Shown here one piece after another: positions 1 through 5,310 of a stretch of 5,310 nucleotides of DNA. A model generated the notes under the pieces. The model searched no databases. It saw nothing but the letters and a program-made list of their open reading frames with translations, and had not been told where the DNA came from. The DNA is from Sulfurimonas sp. (GTDB lineage: Bacteria; Campylobacterota; Campylobacteria; Campylobacterales; Sulfurimonadaceae), in contig JAMOSE010000180.1 of NCBI GenBank assembly GCA_027063215.1, forward strand, positions 1 to 5,310. Direction: 5' to 3'. A program made the translations under genes and the position numbers. Each line of letters begins with the position of its first letter. Position 1 is the first letter of the stretch.

Positions 1-802
1 CATACATATCTTTTAAAATACAGAGAATCTCCTGTGTCCGCTCGATAGCAAAAGATGGGATGAGTACATTTCCTTTTTTCTCAAGTGTGTCAATGATGAC
101 TTTTTTAAACTCTCTTATTGTTTTTTTTATGCTTTGATGCTCTCTGTCTCCATAGGTTGATTCTACATAAAGATAGTTTGCCCGTGAGCATCTTTGCAGG
201 TTTGGCAGTACAAGTTTGTTGTTGTTACCAATGTCACCTGAAAAAACGATGCTTTTAGAGACTCCTTTTTGAGTGTAAGAGAGCTCAATAAATGCAGAAC
301 CCAAAATATGTCCTGCATTACGAAAAACAAAGCTTACTCCTTCACAAAGAGTATAGTATTTGTCATACTCAGGATTTATCCATGTTATCTGATTAAAAGT
401 TTTTTCGACATCCAGTGGGGCGTAGATAGGCTTTTGCAGTTTCTTTGCACGATTTTGTCTGAGTGCTTTTTTGTAGCGTGTTGCATAATCTTCACGCATG
501 ATTTTAGCACTGTCCATCAGTATGATGTATGCTAGATCCATAGTTGCCTGTGTGGCATAAATAGTACCTCTAAAGCCTTCTTTTATGAGCTTGGGTATGC
601 GTCCGACATGGTCAAGGTGTCCATGCGTTACCAAAAGATAGTCAATTTTTGATGGATCAAAATCAAAAGGCTTTTCATTTTTATCTTCATCTTCACCCTG
701 AAACATACCACAGTCAATCATAATCTTTTTATCATTAAAGTGTAAGATATGGCATGAACCGGTAACTTCCTGTGTCGCTCCAAACGATTGTACATCTATC
801 AT
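1..802 (-). CDS. Beta-CASP metallo-beta-lactamase-fold hydrolase, probable RNA-processing nuclease (partial, 3' end outside window)
   Basis: The first 267 residues are present, running leftward off the window with no stop. The metallo-beta-lactamase zinc motifs are clear: HGHLDH at residues 60-65 (preceded by LVT), the AGHILGSA histidine at H165, and SGDIG with D190. ESTYGDR (214-220) and then GNVLIPSFAIERTQE (244-258) are the usual entry into the beta-CASP insert, which marks the RNA/DNA-acting branch (COG1236, YSH1/CPSF-like) rather than lactamases or glyoxalases. Members are usually about 450-470 residues, so roughly 40% is missing. The family hydrolyses RNA phosphodiester bonds using two zinc ions in the cytoplasm; the real substrate here is unknown. 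The ATG at 802 is chosen because a GGAG sits 7 bases upstream and the MxxVxSFGAxxEVTGSCH opening matches the family start. It is transcribed divergently from the signalling pair, so a functional link is not implied. Confidence 0.9.
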   Translation of the reverse strand, partial: MIDVQSFGATQEVTGSCHILHFNDKKIMIDCGMFQGEDEDKNEKPFDFDPSKIDYLLVTHGHLDHVGRIPKLIKEGFRGTIYATQATMDLAYIILMDSAKIMREDYATRYKKALRQNRAKKLQKPIYAPLDVEKTFNQITWINPEYDKYYTLCEGVSFVFRNAGHILGSAFIELSYTQKGVSKSIVFSGDIGNNNKLVLPNLQRCSRANYLYVESTYGDREHQSIKKTIREFKKVIIDTLEKKGNVLIPSFAIERTQEILCILKDMY

Positions 803-807
803 AATAT

Positions 808-815
808 CACTCCAA
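808..815 (-). promoter_or_regulatory. Ribosome binding site of the beta-CASP gene
   Basis: Read on the minus strand, TTGGAGTG contains GGAG (810-813), 7 bases before the ATG at 802. It supports this start over later Met codons. Confidence 0.7.
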
Positions 816-831
816 AAATTCGTATATACTC

Positions 832-840
832 ATTATATCA
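832..840 (-). promoter_or_regulatory. Extended -10 promoter candidate for the beta-CASP gene
   Basis: On the minus strand the sequence reads TGATATAAT, a TGn extension plus a perfect TATAAT (-10 box at 832-837). It lies 29 bases before the start codon at 802, leaving a short leader that contains the GGAG. No good -35 hexamer lies 16-18 bases upstream (the position reads ACTAAG), which is tolerable for an extended -10 promoter. Confidence 0.5.
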
Positions 841-911
841 CTCAGAAATATATACTTAGTTGATATATGGCAATATTATTATTGAACATTTTAAGAAAAC
901 AATAAAAAATA

Positions 912-922
912 TGTTATATAAT
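912..922 (+). promoter_or_regulatory. Promoter -10 candidate for the REC-GGDEF-EAL/kinase operon
   Basis: TGTTATATAAT contains two overlapping -10 options: TATAAT at 917-922, and TATATA at 915-920 with a TGn extension at 912-914. A TTGAAC at 882-887 is too far away (about 27-29 bases) to act as its -35, and nothing closer resembles one. The whole 803-960 gap is very AT-rich, so a chance match is possible. It is the best candidate for driving the two genes that follow. Confidence 0.35.
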
Positions 923-942
923 AAACCTATTTGCAAAACTCC

Positions 943-950
943 TAAAAAGG
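943..950 (+). promoter_or_regulatory. Ribosome binding site supporting a TTG start
   Basis: TAAAAAGG ends 10 bases before the TTG at 961. An in-frame stop (TAA 943-945) bounds the reading frame, and no ATG or GTG lies between it and 961, so a rare TTG start is required to keep the complete REC domain. A second in-frame TTG at 973 is the only close alternative. Confidence 0.5.
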
Positions 951-960
951 TAAAATAAAA

Positions 961-2658
961 TTGAATTTTGAATTGATAAAGACTTTTACAGTCTTGTATG
1001 TAGAAGATGAAAAACCTCTGCGTGAGGATGTGACTCAAAATATTGCACCTTTTGTAAAAAAAATTATTATCGGAGTTGACGGCAAAGATGGGCTGGAACT
1101 TTTTAAACAAAACAAAGAAGATATTGACCTGATTATCAGCGATATTCTGATGCCCAATATGAATGGCATTGAGATGAACAATGCCATCAGACAAATAGAT
1201 TCTAATATTCCTATCATTTATACAACTGCATTTAATGATACTGAGTATATGCTCCAAACAATAGAGCAGTCTGTTACAGCATATATACTAAAACCCATCG
1301 ATATAGAACTGCTTTTAAAAGCTATTGAAAAGGCTTCTATTGGTATTGAAAATGAAAGATTAAAACTCTCTCTTGCACAGATGAATCAAAGCTTAGAACA
1401 AAAAGTCAATGAAAAGACAAAAGAGCTGCAACGAAAGAATGAAGAGCTTTATACAAGGCTCTTTACAGACGAGCTTACATCTTTAAAAAACAGAAAAGCC
1501 TTTTTTAAAGATATTCAATCATTGCAAAATCCAATTGTAATCATAGTAGATATAGACTCTTTTAGAACCGTTAATGATCTCTATGGGGAGTATATCGGAA
1601 ATATTGTTCTTGTTTCTGTAGCTCGTTTGCTAGAAGATATGACAAAAGAGAGTGGCTGTAATATCTACAGAACAGGTTCTGATGAATTTATTTTACTAAA
1701 AGAGAGTGTGTTTGATAAAGAAAAATGTCTCCAAACCATCAAATCAATTATAGAGAAAATAAAAAGTAATCCGGTTTATAGTTCAAAGTTTGATATAAAA
1801 ATAAGAATTTCTGTAACAATCGGTGTCTCTTTTGAAAAAACAGATACCTTTGCAAAAGCTGATATGGCTCTTAAAAAGGCAAAAGCAGATAAAATCGAGT
1901 ACCTTATTTATGATGATAGCTGTAATTTGGAAAATGAATATAAAAATGATATTAAATGGACTTCTATCATAGAAAAATCACTCAAAAATGACACTATTGT
2001 CCCTTATTATCAACCGATTGTAGACAGGGATGGCAATATTTTAAAGTACGAATCATTAATGAGAATTGCAGAAGAGAATGAAGTATATGCTCCTTTTTAC
2101 TTTTTAGATATAGCAAAAAAAATTAAACTTTATCCATATCTTGAGAAGACTATGCTTGTAAAAGTATTTAAAAAGGTAAAAGAGACAAATACGGTAATCA
2201 GTGTCAATCTTGCTATTGAAGATATTTTAAATGTTGATTTTGTTGATTTTATTACAAAAGAACTGATAGAGAACAAGATAGCTTCTCTTATAATATTTGA
2301 AATATTAGAGAGTGAAAGTATTGAAGATTATGGAAAAGTGTCCAGTTTTATAGCCCGTGTTAAAGAATTAGGCAGTAAAATTGCCATTGATGACTTTGGA
2401 AGTGGTTATTCCAACTTTGCCCATCTTTTAAAACTAAACCCCGACTATATCAAGCTAGATGGTTCATTTATAAAAAATATTGACAGCGATGAAAACTCTT
2501 ATCTCATTACAAAAACCATTGTAGATTTTGCTCATACACTGAACATAAAAACTATTGCTGAATTTGTACACTCAAAAGAGGTGTTTGATGTTGTTAAATC
2601 TTTGGGTGTTGATGAATTTCAAGGGTACTATTTTTCTCAACCGCTTGAGGATTTTTAG
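961..2658 (+). CDS. Response regulator with REC, degenerate GGDEF and EAL domains; probable cyclic di-GMP phosphodiesterase
   Basis: A 565-residue cytoplasmic protein with no membrane segment. The REC domain (about 8-125) has acidic E15/D16, phospho-acceptor D61 (SDILMPNMNG), T89 and K111-P112, so it should be phosphorylatable. A charged coiled-coil-like helix (about 130-165) leads into GGDEF (about 168-320: DELTSLKNRKAF, VDIDSFRTVND, signature RTGSDEF at 237-243). The GGDEF is weakened: GSDEF replaces GGDEF, no RxxD inhibitory site lies upstream, the guanine-contact Asp is N214, and the usual GRN near the end is DKI. The EAL domain (about 335-565) keeps E364 (ESL), N416, E447, D477/D478 (IDDFGSGYS), K498, E534 and Q554, the metal and catalytic set of active phosphodiesterases; AEFVH replaces AEGVE. 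Inferred role: phosphorylation-controlled breakdown of cyclic di-GMP to pGpG. It starts at TTG (961) and lies 2 bases from the kinase that probably phosphorylates it. Confidence 0.9.
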   Translation: MNFELIKTFTVLYVEDEKPLREDVTQNIAPFVKKIIIGVDGKDGLELFKQNKEDIDLIISDILMPNMNGIEMNNAIRQIDSNIPIIYTTAFNDTEYMLQTIEQSVTAYILKPIDIELLLKAIEKASIGIENERLKLSLAQMNQSLEQKVNEKTKELQRKNEELYTRLFTDELTSLKNRKAFFKDIQSLQNPIVIIVDIDSFRTVNDLYGEYIGNIVLVSVARLLEDMTKESGCNIYRTGSDEFILLKESVFDKEKCLQTIKSIIEKIKSNPVYSSKFDIKIRISVTIGVSFEKTDTFAKADMALKKAKADKIEYLIYDDSCNLENEYKNDIKWTSIIEKSLKNDTIVPYYQPIVDRDGNILKYESLMRIAEENEVYAPFYFLDIAKKIKLYPYLEKTMLVKVFKKVKETNTVISVNLAIEDILNVDFVDFITKELIENKIASLIIFEILESESIEDYGKVSSFIARVKELGSKIAIDDFGSGYSNFAHLLKLNPDYIKLDGSFIKNIDSDENSYLITKTIVDFAHTLNIKTIAEFVHSKEVFDVVKSLGVDEFQGYYFSQPLEDF

Positions 2659-2660
2659 CG

Positions 2661-4361
2661 ATGAAATTTTTATCTTCACTCTCATTTACAAAAAAGTACA
2701 TCTTTGCACTCTCTTTAATAGCAATTCTCTCTATACTTGGCTACCTTAATCTCACGCAGCTTATAAAATCACAGGCAAAAGATGCCGAACTTATTAACAT
2801 AAGCGGAAGACAGAGAATGCTCTCGCAGGAGATTCCGCTTTTTGCTTTTAACTATAAAACAAAGAGTCTCAAAGAGGCTATCTCTTTGATGGAAAAGTCT
2901 CACAATGATTTAATCTCGAGAAAAATGTCAAAAAAGTTGTATGATATCTATTTTTCCAAGCCTGTGATGCTCGATGCTGAAGTAAAAGAGTACATCAAAA
3001 GAGCTAAAAGTTTTTTAAATAGCAGAGATGGAAGAAGTTTATCATACCTTTTGAATCATTCTCAAAAAATACTTAAAGATTTAGACTATGCTGTATCTAT
3101 TTACCAACAAGAAGCAGAAGAAAAAACAAAAGAGTTGCAGCAAAATGAATTGTATATTTTATTATTAACGCTCTTTACGCTGGCATTTGAAGCTCTTTTT
3201 ATCTTTAAACCGGCAGATAATATCATTAACACAAAAACAAAAGAGTTAAATGCCCAAAAAGAGTATGCAGATATGATTACGCAAATAAACACCAATGCAA
3301 TCATTGCTGTAAATTCTGATTTTGAAATATTGACCTTTAACAAAAGTGCAGAGAAAATCTTTGGATACAGTGCTGATGAGATGCTTCATACAAAACTCAA
3401 TGATGACAGAATCATACCGTTGAAGTATTTAGATGCTCATAACAAAGGTCTTTTGGAGTTTATAAAAACAGGAAAATTAAAACATAAAGATACCGTTTTT
3501 CAACTCGAAGCACAAAGAAAAGATAAAACAGTTTTTCCAATAAGAATCTCATTTGGTACAAATGTAGAAGAAGATAAAAGAATTGTTGTTGCCAATATTC
3601 AGGATATAAGCAATGAAAAAGAAAAAGATGAACTTATCATACAACAGTCAAGATATGCTGCCATGGGAGAGATGATAGGCAATATAGCCCATCAGTGGAG
3701 GCAACCTCTTAGCTCTATAAGTACCTTGGCAAGTGGCTCAAGAATACGGTATAAAAACAATCTTATAAGTGATGAAGAACTGGATGAAACATTTGTTAAA
3801 ATCAAAGAATATACCACACACTTATCTCAAACTATAGATGATTTTAGAGATTTTTATAAAAATGATAAACAAAAAGAGCTCTTTGCAATAGAAGATGTCA
3901 TAAAAAAATCAATCACACTTGTAGAGGCTACTTATACGGAAAACAACATTGAAATTATTGTCAATCAAAAAGAAAAAAATTTGTTAGTAAATGGAAGTAT
4001 TTCTCAACTTTCACAGGTCTTGTTAAATATTTTAAATAATGCCAAAGATGTACTAAAAGAAAAAGATATAGAGAAAAAAGTCGTATATATAGAAGTATTT
4101 AAAGAAGATACCGATGCCGTTATCAATATTACTGACAATGCAGGCGGTATACCAAAAGATGTTGCAGCAAAAATATATGAACCTTACTTTACAACAAAAC
4201 ATAAATCACACGGAACGGGCATAGGGCTTTTTATGAGCAAAAGAATTGTTGAACAGCTTTTTGATGGCTCACTCAGCAATGAAAACAGAGAATTTACACT
4301 TAATGGAACAATCTATTTTGGGGCATCATTTAGTATAAGATTGCCTATAAAACATAACTAA
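2661..4361 (+). CDS. Membrane sensor histidine kinase with periplasmic PilJ/NarX-like sensor and PAS domain
   Basis: A 566-residue inner-membrane kinase. TM1 is about 13-34 and TM2 about 164-183, enclosing a periplasmic region of about 130 residues. This opens with INISGRQRMLSQEI (45-58), the P-box-like motif of the PilJ N-terminal/NarX-type helical sensor. A PAS domain follows (about 203-317; NAIIAVNSDFEIL, FGYSADEM). HisKA holds the phospho-accepting H344 in NIAHQWRQPLSS, an H-box typical of Campylobacterota kinases. The ATPase domain shows the N-box LLNILNNAKD (N460), G1 DNAGGI (492-497), F-box YEPYFTTK (506-513) and G2 GTGIGL (518-523), so it looks fully active. No HAMP domain fits in the short gap between TM2 and PAS. 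The start at 2661 follows the upstream stop by 2 bases, with GAGG at 2647-2650 inside the preceding gene as ribosome site, indicating translational coupling. Its likely partner is the REC-GGDEF-EAL protein. The ligand is not identifiable; nitrate/nitrite is only one possibility suggested by NarX. Confidence 0.9.
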   Translation: MKFLSSLSFTKKYIFALSLIAILSILGYLNLTQLIKSQAKDAELINISGRQRMLSQEIPLFAFNYKTKSLKEAISLMEKSHNDLISRKMSKKLYDIYFSKPVMLDAEVKEYIKRAKSFLNSRDGRSLSYLLNHSQKILKDLDYAVSIYQQEAEEKTKELQQNELYILLLTLFTLAFEALFIFKPADNIINTKTKELNAQKEYADMITQINTNAIIAVNSDFEILTFNKSAEKIFGYSADEMLHTKLNDDRIIPLKYLDAHNKGLLEFIKTGKLKHKDTVFQLEAQRKDKTVFPIRISFGTNVEEDKRIVVANIQDISNEKEKDELIIQQSRYAAMGEMIGNIAHQWRQPLSSISTLASGSRIRYKNNLISDEELDETFVKIKEYTTHLSQTIDDFRDFYKNDKQKELFAIEDVIKKSITLVEATYTENNIEIIVNQKEKNLLVNGSISQLSQVLLNILNNAKDVLKEKDIEKKVVYIEVFKEDTDAVINITDNAGGIPKDVAAKIYEPYFTTKHKSHGTGIGLFMSKRIVEQLFDGSLSNENREFTLNGTIYFGASFSIRLPIKHN

Positions 4362-4446
4362 TTACTCCTTACTACAGAGTACTGTTTTAAAAATCAACGA
4401 AGACAAAACAGCAATCTCTCCTGCAAGAAATCTAATCTGCAAAATA
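4362..4446. other. Spacer between kinase and repressor genes, with a weak inverted repeat
   Basis: CTGTTTT (4382-4388) and AAAACAG (4405-4411) are perfect 7-base inverted arms around a 16-base loop. A smaller ACAG/CTGT hairpin overlaps the left arm. Neither is GC-rich or followed by a U-tract, so a rho-independent terminator for the kinase operon is not convincing. Nothing else is recognised here. Confidence 0.3.
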
Positions 4447-4475
4447 TTGAATAATACTTATAAATGTGCTATAAT
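4447..4475 (+). promoter_or_regulatory. Sigma70-type promoter of the TetR-TolC operon
   Basis: TTGAAT (4447-4452), a 17-base spacer, then TATAAT (4470-4475), with a TG at 4467-4468 giving an extended -10. Transcription should begin near 4482, about 27 bases before the repressor's ATG. This is the best-formed promoter in the window, and the palindrome at 4472-4497 overlaps its -10 and start site. Confidence 0.75.
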
Positions 4476-4497
4476 TAACTAAATGGTTAGTTATTTA
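4472..4497. promoter_or_regulatory. Palindromic operator, probable TetR-family repressor binding site
   Basis: The core AACTAAATGGTTAGTT (4477-4492) has perfect 6-base arms (AACTAA/TTAGTT) around ATGG. The symmetry extends to 11-base arms (4472-4482 and 4487-4497) with a single mismatch. The position over the -10 box and transcription start, just upstream of a TetR gene, is that of an autoregulatory operator. Binding by this particular repressor is inferred. Confidence 0.7.
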
Positions 4498-4498
4498 G

Positions 4499-4505
4499 AA
4501 GGAAG
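4499..4505 (+). promoter_or_regulatory. Ribosome binding site of the TetR gene
   Basis: AAGGAAG lies directly after the operator, with AGGA 5 bases from the ATG at 4509. It supports the chosen start. Confidence 0.7.
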
Positions 4506-4508
4506 CAA

Positions 4509-5138
4509 ATGTCAAAAACGAAGCGAGATGCTAACGCAACAAAAGCCAAAATACTTCAAGAGGCTCGAACACTTTTTTCTGTAAAAGGCTTTGATGCTAC
4601 TACGGTAGATGATATAGCAAACTCAAGTGATGTCAATAAAGCCTTAATTTATTACTACTTTAAAAACAAAGCAGGTCTGTATGCTCAAGTGATGAGTGGG
4701 CTTTTTGATGCCATTTATGATGAAGTTGTTAGTGCAAGAGAGCGTTGCAACTCTACTACAGATGAGCTCTATGCATTTATAAAAACATATGCAGAGTATG
4801 CACATAAACATTCTTATTTTCCTGCGCTTCTTTTGCGTGAGCTCAGCGACAGCGGGGCACATCTTCCTGAGATGATGTTTGCAAGTATGCGTAAGGTTTT
4901 TATCCTTTTGAGTGAGATACTGCAAAAGGGTGAGCGTGAAGGTGTTTTTATAAAATCAACTCCAATGCTTGTACATTTTATGATCATTGGAACTATAAAT
5001 CTTATGGTTACAACAGCACCGTTGCGAAAAAAAGCAATGGAGATAGATGATAGTGTAGATAGTTGTGCTGAGTGTAGTGCAGATGAGATCACTACTTATG
5101 TATTTCAAACAATACAAAAATCTTTGGAGGTAAAATAG
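4509..5138 (+). CDS. TetR/AcrR-family transcriptional repressor of an efflux operon
   Basis: 209 residues, the normal length for the family. The N-terminal DNA-binding domain (about 11-58) shows the usual pattern: AKILQEARTLFSVKGFDATTV, then the helix-turn-helix DIANSSDVNKALIYYYFKNKAGLY (35-58). The helical C-terminal part (about 60-209) would bind the inducing ligand and form the dimer; it resembles the AcrR/CerR-like group only in general layout and the ligand cannot be predicted. Three cysteines are present, C80 and a CAEC pair (C186, C189) near the C-terminus, which might allow redox or metal sensing but may be incidental. The gene sits under a strong promoter with an overlapping palindrome, so autorepression is likely. 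Its stop (5136-5138) abuts the ATG of a TolC-like gene, so repressor and exporter are co-transcribed and both would be derepressed by the pump's substrate. Confidence 0.9.
   Translation: MSKTKRDANATKAKILQEARTLFSVKGFDATTVDDIANSSDVNKALIYYYFKNKAGLYAQVMSGLFDAIYDEVVSARERCNSTTDELYAFIKTYAEYAHKHSYFPALLLRELSDSGAHLPEMMFASMRKVFILLSEILQKGEREGVFIKSTPMLVHFMIIGTINLMVTTAPLRKKAMEIDDSVDSCAECSADEITTYVFQTIQKSLEVK
5126..5130 (+). promoter_or_regulatory. Ribosome binding site of the TolC-like gene, inside the TetR gene
   Basis: GGAGG lies 8 bases before the ATG at 5139 and within the last codons of the repressor gene. A near-ideal site here suggests the efflux protein is translated efficiently from the shared transcript. 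Confidence 0.75.
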
Positions 5139-5310
5139 ATGAAAAAAATAGTTCTTGCTCTGGCGTTGCCATGGTTACTGCAAGCACAGAGTATTGGTGA
5201 GCTTTTTGATGCTCTTAAACATCATTCACAAACAAAATCAGATGAAATTGCAGTACAAAAAAGTGAAGTACAGCAAAAATTGGTGTATGCAAATTTGTAC
5301 CCGAAAATAA
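5139..5310 (+). CDS. TolC-like outer-membrane efflux protein (partial, N-terminal 57 residues)
   Basis: The frame is open to the right edge. The protein begins MKKIVLALALPWLLQA, a short signal peptide with a likely signal-peptidase cut after A16. It continues with SIGELFDALKHHSQTKS and a long helix ending in KLVYANLYPKI. This pattern (a start helix with repeated small/charged residues, then a helix ending in A-x-L-x-PKI) is typical of the first repeat of TolC-family proteins, which form the trimeric outer-membrane duct of RND or ABC efflux pumps. Family members are about 400-480 residues, so nearly 90% is missing. The start codon directly follows the repressor's stop with no gap. A periplasmic adaptor and an inner-membrane pump would be expected downstream but are not visible. 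Confidence 0.75.
   Translation, partial: MKKIVLALALPWLLQAQSIGELFDALKHHSQTKSDEIAVQKSEVQQKLVYANLYPKI

Noticed and set aside
121..128. Run of eight T (A in the coding strand) in the beta-CASP gene as a frameshift site
   Set aside because: The reading frame is intact across the run, with the family motifs continuing on both sides, so no frameshift is needed.
269..535. Plus-strand open frame of 88 codons
   Set aside because: It lies antisense inside the beta-CASP gene, has no ribosome site or recognisable domain, and its cysteine/phenylalanine-rich translation is typical of a shadow frame.
1..802. Beta-lactamase or quorum-quenching lactonase
   Set aside because: The ESTYGDR and GNVLIPSFA segments identify the beta-CASP branch, which acts on nucleic acids.
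856..1257. Minus-strand open frame of 133 codons overlapping the start of the response regulator
   Set aside because: Most of it is antisense to the well-supported REC domain, and the translation is low-complexity Ile/Phe-rich with no family resemblance.
4382..4411. CTGTTTT/AAAACAG inverted repeat as a transcription terminator
   Set aside because: The stem is AT-rich, the loop is 16 bases and no T-tract follows, so it does not meet the pattern of a rho-independent terminator. It is kept only as a weak inverted repeat.
4421..4442. CTGCAA direct repeat (4421-4426 and 4437-4442)
   Set aside because: Two six-base copies in an AT-rich spacer are expected by chance and have no other support.
4644..5092. 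Two minus-strand open frames across the TetR gene
   Set aside because: They are antisense to a clear TetR coding frame, and neither has a domain, promoter or ribosome site.

Overview
The window looks like chromosomal DNA from an AT-rich member of the Campylobacterota, most likely a Sulfurimonas/Sulfuricurvum-type lineage. This is an inference from the low-GC coding style, the histidine-kinase H-box of the HQWRQPL type, the AEFVH variant in the EAL domain and the tight gene packing. No database search was possible.

Layout: (1) 1-802, minus strand: the first 267 codons of a beta-CASP metallo-beta-lactamase-fold protein (RNA-processing exonuclease-like), cut by the left edge. (2) 803-960: a divergent intergenic region with an extended -10 box facing left and an AT-rich -10 candidate facing right. 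(3) 961-2658, plus: a soluble REC-GGDEF-EAL response regulator that starts with TTG. Its GGDEF half is degenerate (GSDEF, no I-site, altered guanine-contact positions), but its EAL half keeps all the catalytic positions. (4) 2661-4361, plus: a membrane histidine kinase with a periplasmic PilJ/NarX-like sensor carrying a P-box-like motif, a PAS domain and HisKA/HATPase domains. It begins 2 bases after the regulator's stop. (5) 4362-4508: an intergenic region holding a strong sigma70-type promoter overlapped by a palindromic operator. (6) 4509-5138, plus: a TetR-family repressor. (7) 5139-5310, plus: the first 57 codons of a TolC-like outer-membrane efflux protein, beginning directly after the repressor's stop and cut by the right edge.

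Two regulatory units stand out. Genes 3 and 4 form a probable two-component pair in which a periplasmic signal would control cyclic di-GMP breakdown. Genes 6 and 7 form the start of an autoregulated TetR-TolC efflux operon, whose pump genes should lie just past the right edge.

I see no RNA gene, mobile element, CRISPR array or clearly novel system. The most notable points are the predicted phosphodiesterase-only output of the regulator, the kinase that lacks HAMP, and the well-formed operator.
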